Notes: a model not told the origin generated them from the sequence alone. Shown: positions 1 through 6,392, counted from the first letter of the stretch. The stretch: 6,548 nt of DNA from Acidobacteriota bacterium (GCA_003225515.1 QIAK01000182.1:1-6548), one strand, 5' to 3'. Numbers and translations are program-made.

Positions 1-1149
1 GACTGACTGCGTATCGCGCGGAAACTCGGCCGCCTGCATCCAGTGGGATTGCTGTTCGGCGAGAACTACATAGTGATCGATCGTGCTCTTTGGCCCTGAG
101 GTCGTCCACATCAGGGCTTCGCCACTAAGAGATGCTTGAATGGTCACGCAGTTCTCGATTCCGGTCTCGATCTCGGTTCCTTCTTCATAATCATTCCAGG
201 TCGGAATGATGAGAGCGGGCAACTGATGGCGTGACGAATAGAAGTGCCCGGCTTCGGCAAACGTTGTAAGCCAGGTCTCTCCGCATTGCTGATCGATGAC
301 GCGACCTTTTCCCCACTTGGCTTCGGCATCGTCGAAGCCTTTGTATGCGGAACCCATCGCAATCTTTGTGGAACCCTGCGCCTTGGTATAGAAGCGATCA
401 AGATACTGCATCCCCATTGGATCACCGGAGTTGGCAGTTTCCGGGGCGATCCAGGAATAAGCTCCGTCCGCATCCGGATTGCTGAACGAACCAGAGTTGC
501 GAAAAAAGAATAGCGGCTTATCTGGCAGAGAATGTCGGACGCGCCGCCAATCGATGGCATATTTCTCCAAGCCAAAAAAGAAAACAGCCGGCCTGCCTTC
601 AAAACGGATATAAGCGGGGGACGTTTCAAACTGCTCGGCAACATACTTCAGGTCCGAGATGAGCTGCCCGGTCAAATCGCACCCGTGTTTCTCGCACTCC
701 CCAAGTGCGCCGGCGTCCTCGGAAACGGCAAATTCAAATTTCTGCCGTTCGGCTTCACGCATCAGCAGAATCGTGCTCTCGTTCTTAGCTCCCGAATTGG
801 GTCCATACCAGTCAACGATGGCTCCCTGAATGCCGCGACCCAACATGTCCTCGACCTGCCGAGCCACTTGCTGACGCTCATTGGAGCGATACCCCACATC
901 ACGATGTTGAGAATCCCCAAACCACGGCATGTAGCGGGTGTAGATGCGGGTAGTTGATCCAGGATAAAGCAGGGAACGAATGGGTAATCGACTCACATTT
1001 CCGGCGGGGGCATTGCCTCTGCTGCCTCGATAACGAGTGCTGGCGCTGGTGTTGTTGTCGGGTTCACACCGGGCGGAGGCCGGGCTGTCGCTTTGCGCAA
1101 GACAAGTCACTGCACACACAACGACCCAACCCAGTACTGGGCTTCGCAT
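1..1149 (-). CDS. Secreted GH99/GH71-like glycoside hydrolase, 3' end outside window
   Basis: I translated the minus strand from ATG at 1149 and found 383 codons without a stop, continuing past the left edge. Residues 1-18 form a Sec signal peptide with a hydrophobic VLGWVVVCAV core and a likely CLA/Q cleavage at 18/19. The rest reads like a TIM-barrel hydrolase of the GH99 (endo-mannosidase-like) or GH71 type: YMPWFG at 73-78, VDWYGP at 112-117 (like WWGP in GH99) and WNDYEEGTEIE at 318-328. The last matches the GH99 motif WNEWHEGTQIEP, where as I recall two acids three residues apart are catalytic; here they would be D320 and E323. From about 334 a beta-rich, Fn3-like tail begins (LSGEALMWTTSG) and is cut off. 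ATG 1149 is the only in-frame ATG near the signal peptide; no strong ribosome binding site precedes it. It lies 100 bp downstream of a secreted Ig-like gene, across a terminator. Family assignment is moderately sure; the substrate cannot be told. Confidence 0.8.
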   Translation of the reverse strand, partial: MRSPVLGWVVVCAVTCLAQSDSPASARCEPDNNTSASTRYRGSRGNAPAGNVSRLPIRSLLYPGSTTRIYTRYMPWFGDSQHRDVGYRSNERQQVARQVEDMLGRGIQGAIVDWYGPNSGAKNESTILLMREAERQKFEFAVSEDAGALGECEKHGCDLTGQLISDLKYVAEQFETSPAYIRFEGRPAVFFFGLEKYAIDWRRVRHSLPDKPLFFFRNSGSFSNPDADGAYSWIAPETANSGDPMGMQYLDRFYTKAQGSTKIAMGSAYKGFDDAEAKWGKGRVIDQQCGETWLTTFAEAGHFYSSRHQLPALIIPTWNDYEEGTEIETGIENCVTIQASLSGEALMWTTSGPKSTIDHYVVLAEQQSHWMQAAEFPRDTQSV

Positions 1150-1200
1150 GGCATGTTTGGATGTATTTGCTGCGGCTGGGGATTGCAGCCAAAAGGCAGG

Positions 1201-1241
1201 AAGAAAAAAGTCCGGGCAACGTGCCGCGCACGTTGCCCGGA
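1201..1241 (-). terminator. Rho-independent terminator of the Ig-like gene
   Basis: A perfect 13-bp inverted repeat (arms 1211-1223 and 1229-1241, 5-nt loop 1224-1228) is followed on the minus strand by a T-rich run, CTTTTTTCTT, at 1210-1201. It begins 9 nt after the TGA stop of the Ig-like gene, the textbook position. It should end most of that transcript before the hydrolase gene that starts at 1149, so the hydrolase probably has its own promoter or depends on read-through. Confidence 0.88.
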
Positions 1242-1249
1242 TCAGCGGA

Positions 1250-2560
1250 TCAGTAGTAAGTGAAGTTGAATTCATCCAGGTAGACGGAATACGCTGACTG
1301 CTTGTAATTCCCATCTAACTGGAAGTTGACGACGACACCCCACCAGCCCGGAGCGGAGAACGGTGAATAAGTTTTGTTTAGCGTAGTCGTGACGCCGTTC
1401 AGGGTGATCGACTGGTACAAAAGTTGATCGCTCGAAGTGCGTTGGACTTTAATAATTACGTGGTTCCACGAGTTGCTCGCGGGTTTGCAGGGAGCGCTGG
1501 TCGAAACCCACCTTGAGTTAAGCGGGTCCCAGATTCCCCAAACCGAGCCATTGACGATCTGGCATTGCGTGCCAAACATGAAGCCCTTATCGTCAACGAA
1601 CTGAGCAACATCGAATTCAAGGTTCTCCGACAGGCTCAAGCTTGTGCCATAGAAGTAGACGTCATAAGTGAAGTTGTGCAGCGTAGGTACCAGCGTATGG
1701 TTAGAATCCGGCAGGCCTTGCGAGGAATTGTCGCCGATCAAATGGTTGTTCCACAGGACGTCCGCGTAGGCCTTCGTGCCCCCAATATTGAATTTCGCTG
1801 ACTTGTTGTCCATCGAGGGAGAGGTTACGTTCTGGCTCATGGACCAGGTGACGCCAGACCCACAACTGCTGCAGATGTCGTAGATAGGGGGCAATTCGCC
1901 ATAGCCCGTCCAGCCTTTGCTGTTCTGTAAGCTGCTGAACGTGCTGCCTTTAGTGCTGCCCCCGCTGACCGTAATAGTAACGGGTGTGCTGGAAGCTCCG
2001 CCGCAATTGTCCCATTCCTCAACAGTGGTGTCATAGGTGCCATCGCTCAAGGTCAAATCAGTGCTGAGACTGGCTCCGGAAACGGTGTACGCCTTTTGAT
2101 ACGGGGCCGTGTAGATGCCCATGGAGGCGACGCCCTTAGAACAGGAAGTGGTAGCGGTCGCGGCAAAGTGTACCGGCGAGCCTACAGTGCTGTTATTGCT
2201 TGGCGAGGTCACATAAACGCCCGTGCTGCTGCTGTTTTTTACCGTGATCGTAATGGGAGTCGTCGAAGCTCCGCCGCAATAGTCCCATTGTTCAACTGTC
2301 GTGTTGTAGGTTCCCGGACTGAGGCTCAGATCGGTGCTCAACGTGGTTCCGTTGGTCGTATAAGCCAGCACGCCCGGCTCGGTGTAAATACCCATGGATG
2401 CAACGCCTTTGGAGCACGAAGTGCCACCGGCTGTGGCGGAATAGTGAACCGGCGACTGCACCGTTGTACCGTTACTGGGAGCGCTAACATTGACACCTGC
2501 AAACGCGGCTGAGGTCAGGAGACCCAGGACAGATAGAAATGGAACGACGAGCTTATGCAT
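1250..2560 (-). CDS. Secreted protein with two Ig-like repeats and a C-terminal jelly-roll-like domain
   Basis: This 436-residue exported protein has a signal peptide at 1-21 (hydrophobic 4-20, AFA/G cleavage). Two bacterial Ig-like repeats follow at 22-108 and 114-199. They share the block TSCSKGVASMGIYT and the pattern Y-TTVE-WD-CGGAS, and each carries two cysteines (C49/C95 and C140/C186) that could form one disulfide per repeat. A serine/glycine/threonine linker leads to a C-terminal domain of about 230 residues (206-436), rich in aromatics and Asn/Ser, with four cysteines (C230, C233, C333, C358). From memory this tail (GELPPIYDIC, LIGDNSSQGLPD, WNHV, SVYLDEFNFTY) is a recurrent family in Terriglobales secreted proteins; I infer a concanavalin-like beta-sandwich that binds a glycan or surface. 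No catalytic motif is visible. A good ribosome binding site fixes the start and a terminator closes the gene. The exact function is unknown. Confidence 0.92.
   Translation of the reverse strand: MHKLVVPFLSVLGLLTSAAFAGVNVSAPSNGTTVQSPVHYSATAGGTSCSKGVASMGIYTEPGVLAYTTNGTTLSTDLSLSPGTYNTTVEQWDYCGGASTTPITITVKNSSSTGVYVTSPSNNSTVGSPVHFAATATTSCSKGVASMGIYTAPYQKAYTVSGASLSTDLTLSDGTYDTTVEEWDNCGGASSTPVTITVSGGSTKGSTFSSLQNSKGWTGYGELPPIYDICSSCGSGVTWSMSQNVTSPSMDNKSAKFNIGGTKAYADVLWNNHLIGDNSSQGLPDSNHTLVPTLHNFTYDVYFYGTSLSLSENLEFDVAQFVDDKGFMFGTQCQIVNGSVWGIWDPLNSRWVSTSAPCKPASNSWNHVIIKVQRTSSDQLLYQSITLNGVTTTLNKTYSPFSAPGWWGVVVNFQLDGNYKQSAYSVYLDEFNFTYY
1964..2497 (-). repeat. Two tandem Ig-like domain coding repeats
   Basis: Two units of about 260 bp (2237-2497 and 1964-2221) encode homologous Ig-like domains within the secreted protein. 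The DNA has diverged but the protein is well conserved, including an identical 14-residue block (TSCSKGVASMGIYT) in both copies. This points to an intragenic duplication followed by selection on the protein. Confidence 0.85.
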
Positions 2561-2567
2561 GCAAAAA

Positions 2568-2576
2568 CTTCTCCCT
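2568..2576 (-). promoter_or_regulatory. Ribosome binding site of the Ig-like gene
   Basis: Minus-strand AGGGAGAAG lies 7 nt upstream of the ATG at 2560. It supports this start, which also yields a complete signal peptide. Confidence 0.75.
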
Positions 2577-2627
2577 GATATATTTGCTTCCGAATTTCCG
2601 AACGATTGTTCTGCGAGACCATCCCGG

Positions 2628-2646
2628 CGCGTGAGCGGGACACGCG
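2628..2646. promoter_or_regulatory. Hairpin or operator-like palindrome upstream of the Ig-like gene
   Basis: CGCGTG (2628-2633) and CACGCG (2641-2646) form a 6-bp inverted repeat with a 7-nt spacer, overlapping a direct repeat GCGGGAC (2635-2641 and 2644-2650). It sits about 70-90 bp upstream of the Ig-like start codon, where an operator or a leader hairpin could act. There is no T-tract, so it is not a terminator. The role is an inference from position only. Confidence 0.25.
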
Positions 2647-2888
2647 GGACTACATGAAGCGGCGTTTAGCTGTTACTGATTTCGGACGCCGTCCAATTCC
2701 CGAGCCGAACATTCCGGCTAATGCCGGACTGGGGATTTCAGCCTGGAACTCAAAGGTGAACCGATGAATTGACTTCTTGAAGAATACCAGATTTGCTGTA
2801 TTGCCACCCAGAAAAGAGTGTAGGACTGCGACTCGGAAGTTCTAAGCCTGACTCTGGATTTACTTTCCCAGTAAGTTATTGCAATTAA

Positions 2889-3062
2889 ATGGCTTGCTAC
2901 AAAAAGGTGATTGCACTTTATGGTTTCCGCACGCCTTTCCAGCTTGAAAACATTGACAAGGCCAACTCCCAGAGCGACGAATACAACGTTTCCCGCAGCT
3001 ATCACATCGAATTTCCGCTCTTTAACACGGAATGGAAACACGGAATGGAAAGGTCGGTATGA
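2889..3062 (+). CDS. Possible small ORF (57 aa) overlapping the propeller gene start
   Basis: ATG at 2889 opens 57 codons closed by a TGA at 3060-3062, which overlaps the ATG of the propeller gene as ATGA, the usual arrangement for translational coupling. The peptide begins MACYKKVIALYGF and continues with a polar, aromatic-rich stretch (SRSYHIEFPLFNTEW). Its composition and C/G-ending codons are fairly normal for a real protein. I recognise no family, signal peptide or membrane segment. Against it: no Shine-Dalgarno precedes 2889, a TAA lies directly upstream in frame, and its last third includes the 13-bp duplication. It may be a genuine leader peptide, a gene remnant or chance. Confidence 0.22.
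   Translation: MACYKKVIALYGFRTPFQLENIDKANSQSDEYNVSRSYHIEFPLFNTEWKHGMERSV
3024..3049 (+). repeat. Perfect 13-bp tandem duplication next to a ribosome binding site
   Basis: AACACGGAATGGA occurs twice back to back (3024-3036 and 3037-3049), ending 9 nt before the ATG at 3059. Each copy holds a purine-rich GGAATGGA and an ATG. The duplication creates alternative upstream start codons at 3032 (in frame with the propeller gene) and 3045 (out of frame). The ACACGGA core resembles the repeat at 6327-6353. Confidence 0.8.
3047..3053 (+). promoter_or_regulatory. Ribosome binding site choosing the start at 3059
   Basis: GGAAAGG at 3047-3053 lies 5 nt before ATG 3059. The alternative in-frame ATG at 3032 lacks a comparable site and would put nine polar residues ahead of the lipoprotein signal, so 3059 is preferred. 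Confidence 0.65.
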
Positions 3063-4780
3063 GACTGCCCCTGCCGCGACTTGCTCCATCTCTACTCCTG
3101 CTAGCAGCTTCAGCCTACATCGTCAGCTGTCAGGGTGTGTCCGACATCCCCACGACGCCGAACGTCCCCCCGCAATTGACCGACCCCAATTACGTAGGAG
3201 TGGTGATGTGGAAGGGCAACGCCAGCGGAACTGGATCGTATGCGAAAGAGACCACCCTTACCCCCGCGAGCGTGAACCCCAAGCAGTTCGGCAAATGGGG
3301 CAGCTTTGAAGCCGACGGCATCGTGATGGGACAACCCCTGTACGTCTCTCAAATCAACATGGGCAGTGCGGGCACGCACAATCTCATCGTCTTCGGCACT
3401 GAGAACGACAGCGTCTATGCCATCGATGCGGACGATCCGACAGCTCCAGCTTTTTGGCAGAGATCATACCTGGATCCTGCAAGCGGCCTTACCACGATGA
3501 CCGATAGTTTTGGTGGACGGACCGCCCTGGGGGGCAAGGTAGGAATCACTGGCACTCCTTACATTGACATCCCCACCGGGGCCGTCTACTTCGTAACCAC
3601 ACTGTCGCGCAATGGCGTCCCGGAACAATGGCTGCGCGCGATCGATATCCGCACCGGAAACGACTTCGGCCCTGGAAGCGTCAAAATCCAGGCCAGCGTG
3701 CCGGGGGATGGGAAAGGCAGCGTGAACGGGCAAATCGCATTCGATCCTTCCCTGCAGAATCAACGCGCCGGGCTTACAAAAGTGAACGGGGCAATTATTG
3801 TTGCCTGGGGATCGTTCTCCGATTGGGGCGTGTATCACGGCTGGATTATGGCGTTCGATCCAGCCACGCTGAATCTTCTCGCAGTTTTCAATTCCACACC
3901 GCAGGCCCAAGCCGTCGATTCGGCTAACGGTCCGGCAGACCACGGTGGAGGCGGGGCGTTCTGGCAAGGTGGTGCAGCGCCGGCCGTCGATGCCGCCGGC
4001 AATATCTACATCAACGCCGCAGACGGTAGTTTTAACGCCGACCAGAGTGGAAATAACTACGGGAACACGATGCTGAAGCTGAGTTACAACGGAACCAGTT
4101 TTCAGGTCCTCGACTGGTTTACGCCCTTCAATTCAGCCTGCATCGATTTGCATGACTTAGAGTTAGGCTCTGGTGGCATTGCATTGATCCCCCCTGATTT
4201 CACCAATGGGAGCAATCTAGCGATTACTTACAGCAAGGAGGGAAGACTCTTTGTAGTGAATACGGCTACCATGGGCCACTATAACGCCGGCGGCGATAAC
4301 CAGATTGCACAGGAATTTATGGTCGGCGCGGATACGTGCTCAGACGCAATTAGTGGAGATGTGGCCGAGGGGCCCAATTGGAATCGCTTATATGGCACAC
4401 CCGCTTATTGGAACGGGAACGTGTACGCCGCGGCTTCCAACACGACCTTAAAACAATATCAATTCGAGAACGGGCTGCTGAATCCCACTCCTAAAGCAAC
4501 TTCGCACTCATCCTTTGGCTTGCGGGGAGCCAACTCGGTCGTTTCCTCCAATGGCAACCAGGGCGCAATCGTCTGGTCCTATGAGAAGAGTGCGGCGGGC
4601 GGAGGCATTCTCCATGCCTACGACGCCACCGATGTCTCGAAGGAACTGTGGAATAGCAATATGAATAGCGAACGCGACGCTTTGGGCGAAGGTATCGGCT
4701 TTAGCACGCCTGTGGTCGCACAAGGCAGAATCATCGTTACCTACGACACCAGGGTGGGTGTTTTCGGCTTACTGGAATAA
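3059..4780 (+). CDS. Lipoprotein with PQQ/BamB-like beta-propeller repeats
   Basis: With ATG 3059 this is a 573-residue protein. An in-frame ATG at 3032 would add nine residues but has a poorer ribosome binding site. Residues 1-23 form a lipoprotein signal (MRLPLPR, hydrophobic core LLLLAAS, lipobox IVSC with the lipidated C24). Q at +2 is compatible with outer-membrane sorting. A Pro/Thr-rich linker follows, then TLTPASVNPKQFGKWGSFEADG and GQPLYV, the usual entry into acidobacterial PQQ-repeat propellers. Blade-like segments recur: VFGTENDSVYAID (111-123), a Gly-rich DHGGGGAFWQGG (294-305), then AAPAVDAAGNIYI and GRLFVVNTATMG, down to GGGILHAYDATD and IIVTYDTRVGVFGLLE near the C-terminus. 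Such propellers can bind PQQ as quinoprotein dehydrogenases or act only as protein scaffolds; I see no cytochrome c CxxCH motif and no clear catalytic calcium site, so a scaffold or binding role is as likely. It converges with the CPBP gene. Confidence 0.9.
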   Translation: MRLPLPRLAPSLLLLAASAYIVSCQGVSDIPTTPNVPPQLTDPNYVGVVMWKGNASGTGSYAKETTLTPASVNPKQFGKWGSFEADGIVMGQPLYVSQINMGSAGTHNLIVFGTENDSVYAIDADDPTAPAFWQRSYLDPASGLTTMTDSFGGRTALGGKVGITGTPYIDIPTGAVYFVTTLSRNGVPEQWLRAIDIRTGNDFGPGSVKIQASVPGDGKGSVNGQIAFDPSLQNQRAGLTKVNGAIIVAWGSFSDWGVYHGWIMAFDPATLNLLAVFNSTPQAQAVDSANGPADHGGGGAFWQGGAAPAVDAAGNIYINAADGSFNADQSGNNYGNTMLKLSYNGTSFQVLDWFTPFNSACIDLHDLELGSGGIALIPPDFTNGSNLAITYSKEGRLFVVNTATMGHYNAGGDNQIAQEFMVGADTCSDAISGDVAEGPNWNRLYGTPAYWNGNVYAAASNTTLKQYQFENGLLNPTPKATSHSSFGLRGANSVVSSNGNQGAIVWSYEKSAAGGGILHAYDATDVSKELWNSNMNSERDALGEGIGFSTPVVAQGRIIVTYDTRVGVFGLLE

Positions 4781-4791
4781 CAGGATTCACG

Positions 4792-5442
4792 TCACGGAGC
4801 TGGCGTTCCGCCGTGATAGCGGAGATATCCTAAACCGACGCGCAAATGATGATGCAGCGCGTCGGGAACACAGACAGCAAAGCAGAGGCCAAGCAGTCCC
4901 TGGGCAAGTCCGAGAGTGTAGAGATTACGGTATCGCAGGAACAAAGCGGACGAGATCACTCCCCAGACCAGAGTCGCGGCCGTCAGCGAAAGATTCGGCA
5001 AGTGCGCGGCCGCGAATAGCACCCCCGTCGCTCCCACGGCCGCGCGGTCATTTCCGAGAAGGCGCGTGAGGCGCGGCATGAACAAATCATTCATCAGGAA
5101 TTGCTGGTAGAGCGTCCACGCGACATAGCCGGCGACGTGCTTCAGGTCGGCGTTATACAGCGGATGGAATGTGCCCACAAAATGGGCCACCAATCCGCTT
5201 GCGATTGCGAAAACGGCTGCTGCCGGAAGCATCCACAGTGACCGCACCAGTCCGCGACGCCCGAGGCCTAGCTCCTCAACACTCTGGCGGCGTGCCAATA
5301 CAATCGCCAAGGTCACCACCAGCGCGACTGGAGAGAGGATTCGCTGGGGAAATTCGGGCATCCATAGCACGAACAGGATCACCCCGTATCCCGAAATCAG
5401 TTCAGTCAGATCGCGGGTAAAACCGGGTTCGCGGCGGGACAT
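4792..5442 (-). CDS. CPBP-family-like membrane protein with substituted catalytic motifs
   Basis: This is a 216-residue integral membrane protein with about six or seven hydrophobic segments (roughly 16-30, 36-50, 68-88, 102-120, 133-149, 153-169, 173-192) and the CPBP/Abi (PF02517-type) layout. The canonical first motif EExxxR is replaced by Q113-Q114-FLM-N118. The second motif FxxxH is intact (F143, H147, in LFAAAHLPN). The third, normally HxxxN or HxxxD, reads Q181-GLL-G185. With both glutamates and the later His missing, glutamic endopeptidase activity is unlikely as usually described. From memory, a Terriglobales subgroup with WQQFLL and a terminal RVGLGYLRY exists, so the QQ is probably a lineage trait, but the His-to-Gln change at 181 looks particular to this copy. 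ATG 5442 is the only start after an in-frame TGA at 5467-5469; no ribosome binding site is clear. It follows the ABC ATPase gene by 65 bp. Confidence 0.85.
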   Translation of the reverse strand: MSRREPGFTRDLTELISGYGVILFVLWMPEFPQRILSPVALVVTLAIVLARRQSVEELGLGRRGLVRSLWMLPAAAVFAIASGLVAHFVGTFHPLYNADLKHVAGYVAWTLYQQFLMNDLFMPRLTRLLGNDRAAVGATGVLFAAAHLPNLSLTAATLVWGVISSALFLRYRNLYTLGLAQGLLGLCFAVCVPDALHHHLRVGLGYLRYHGGTPAP

Positions 5443-5507
5443 TAGAAAAGTATGGCATGCCTTCGCTCACGGTGCTCGGGGCTTCATGCTCGCCGCCGAA
5501 GCCTTGG

Positions 5508-6302
5508 CTAAATTGCCAGTTCCGGTGTCGCCTTCAGCAAGCTGCGGGTGTAGTCGTGGCCCGGACGGCCGGTAATCTGTGCCGTGTCGCCGACCTCTAC
5601 GATCTTCCCTCGATACATCACGGCGATGCGGGTTGAAAGATAACGCACCACTGGCATCGAATGCGAAATGAAGAGGTAGGTCAGGCCAAAGTCGCGCTGC
5701 AGTTGAGCCAGCAAATTGATAATCTGCGCGCCCACGCTGACGTCGAGCGCAGAAACCGGTTCGTCACACACCATGAACTTCGGCCGCAGCGCAAGCGCGC
5801 GGGCAATGCCGATACGCTGGCGCTGTCCTCCGGAAAACTCATGCGGATAGCGCGAGCGCGCCGATTCATCCAGTCCTACCGCTCGCAGCAACTCTGCAAC
5901 GCGTGCACGAAGGTCAAGCTTCGCCGACCCGTTTCCGTGGATCACCAGAGGCTCTGCGATCACGTCCTCCACCCTGAATCGCGGGTCGAGTGAGGCAAAC
6001 GGGTCCTGAAAGATTATTTGCAAGTCGCGTCGCAGGCCGCGCATTTCGCTTCTGCTCGCGGCCAGCAGATCGCGGCCTTCGAGCCGCACCGCACCGGAAG
6101 TAGGCTCGATCAGGCGAAGGATGAGCCTGCCCAGAGTGCTTTTGCCGGACCCGGACTCTCCCACCAGGCCAAGGGTCTCGCCAGCATGAATATCAAAAGA
6201 AACATCGTCGACCGCACGAACTTCGCCGCGGAATTTTCCGCGAAGCAGAGATTCGCCATGGGGAAAAACTTTTGTCAGATTGCGGATTTCAAGCAGCGCC
6301 AC
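5508..6302 (-). CDS. OppF/DppF-type oligopeptide ABC transporter ATP-binding protein, short form
   Basis: This 264-residue cytoplasmic ATPase would power peptide import (or a related solute) together with membrane permeases and a substrate-binding protein. All core motifs are present: Walker A GESGSGKST (48-56), Q-loop IIFQDP with Q99, signature FSGGQRQR (156-163), Walker B FMVCDE (176-181), D-loop SALD (184-187) and H-loop H214. The region RPGHDYTRSLLKATP (246-260) is the start of the oligopeptide-transporter C-terminal extension (oligo_HPY), but the protein ends there, shorter than the roughly 320 residues usual for OppF/DppF. After H214 the usual Asp is Ser (SHSMPVV). The start is a GTG at 6302, bounded by an in-frame TAG at 6312-6314, with no visible Shine-Dalgarno. 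No permease, OppD partner or binding protein lies beside it here: an EamA-type gene is upstream and a CPBP-like gene downstream. Family assignment is firm; the substrate is inferred. Confidence 0.94.
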   Translation of the reverse strand: MALLEIRNLTKVFPHGESLLRGKFRGEVRAVDDVSFDIHAGETLGLVGESGSGKSTLGRLILRLIEPTSGAVRLEGRDLLAASRSEMRGLRRDLQIIFQDPFASLDPRFRVEDVIAEPLVIHGNGSAKLDLRARVAELLRAVGLDESARSRYPHEFSGGQRQRIGIARALALRPKFMVCDEPVSALDVSVGAQIINLLAQLQRDFGLTYLFISHSMPVVRYLSTRIAVMYRGKIVEVGDTAQITGRPGHDYTRSLLKATPELAI

Positions 6303-6326
6303 GCTGCGATGCTAACAGGACCCGGC

Positions 6327-6353
6327 CACGGATTTACACGGATTCTCACGGAT
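6327..6353. repeat. Phased CACGGAT triple repeat, probable dispersed intergenic element
   Basis: CACGGAT occurs three times at exactly 10-nt spacing (6327, 6337, 6347) with spacers TTA and TCT, followed about 17 nt later by ATCTGTGTTGATCCG (6370-6384), which carries the same motif in inverted, degenerate form. From memory, ATCCGTGTAAATCCGTGG-like strings are scattered through many acidobacterial and related genomes. It lies in the 109-bp gap between the EamA-like stop and the ABC ATPase start. Confidence 0.6.
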
Positions 6354-6392
6354 AAAACTTTGCAGGAGGATCTGTGTTGATCCGCCAGATCC

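Larger units (their letters stand above)
2561..3058. other. Divergent intergenic region with no confident gene
   Basis: About 500 bp separates the minus-strand Ig-like gene from the plus-strand propeller gene and should hold both promoters. I see no convincing sigma70 pair for either. It contains an imperfect hairpin at 2628-2646, a small GC hairpin at about 2710-2725 (arms TCCGGC/GCCGGA, loop TAAT), a possible small ORF at 2889-3062 and a 13-bp tandem duplication at 3024-3049. The minus-strand open frame across 2718-3089 is not protein-like and overlaps the start of the propeller gene. The central part, about 2730-2880, is more AT-rich than the flanking genes, as expected for promoter DNA. 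Confidence 0.6.

Noticed and set aside
144..644. 166-residue minus-strand open frame
   Set aside because: It lies in a different frame of the hydrolase gene (1-1149), whose translation has recognisable motifs. This frame gives Arg/Pro/Ser-rich, non-protein-like sequence.
532..1297. Plus-strand open frames at 532-957, 954-1256 and 1037-1297
   Set aside because: They are antisense to the hydrolase gene and its upstream terminator, have no family resemblance, and two of them run through the terminator hairpin.
2953..2984. Perfect TTGACA (2953-2958) as a -35 box for the propeller gene
   Set aside because: No good -10 lies at 16-18 nt. The nearest candidates (GAATAC, TACAAC) have spacers of 20-23 nt, so a promoter cannot be claimed.
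2718..3089. 123-residue minus-strand open frame in the divergent region
   Set aside because: It overlaps the start of the propeller gene, has no ribosome binding site or recognisable domain, and covers an AT-rich promoter-like stretch.
3110..3967. Open frames in other frames and on the other strand within the propeller gene
   Set aside because: The propeller frame has a lipobox, repeats and a ribosome binding site; these others are compositional shadows.
5480..5503. Hairpin GGCTTC/GAAGCC between the ABC ATPase and CPBP-like genes as a terminator
   Set aside because: The stem is only 6 bp with a 12-nt loop and no T-tract on the minus strand. It does not show that the two genes are separately transcribed.
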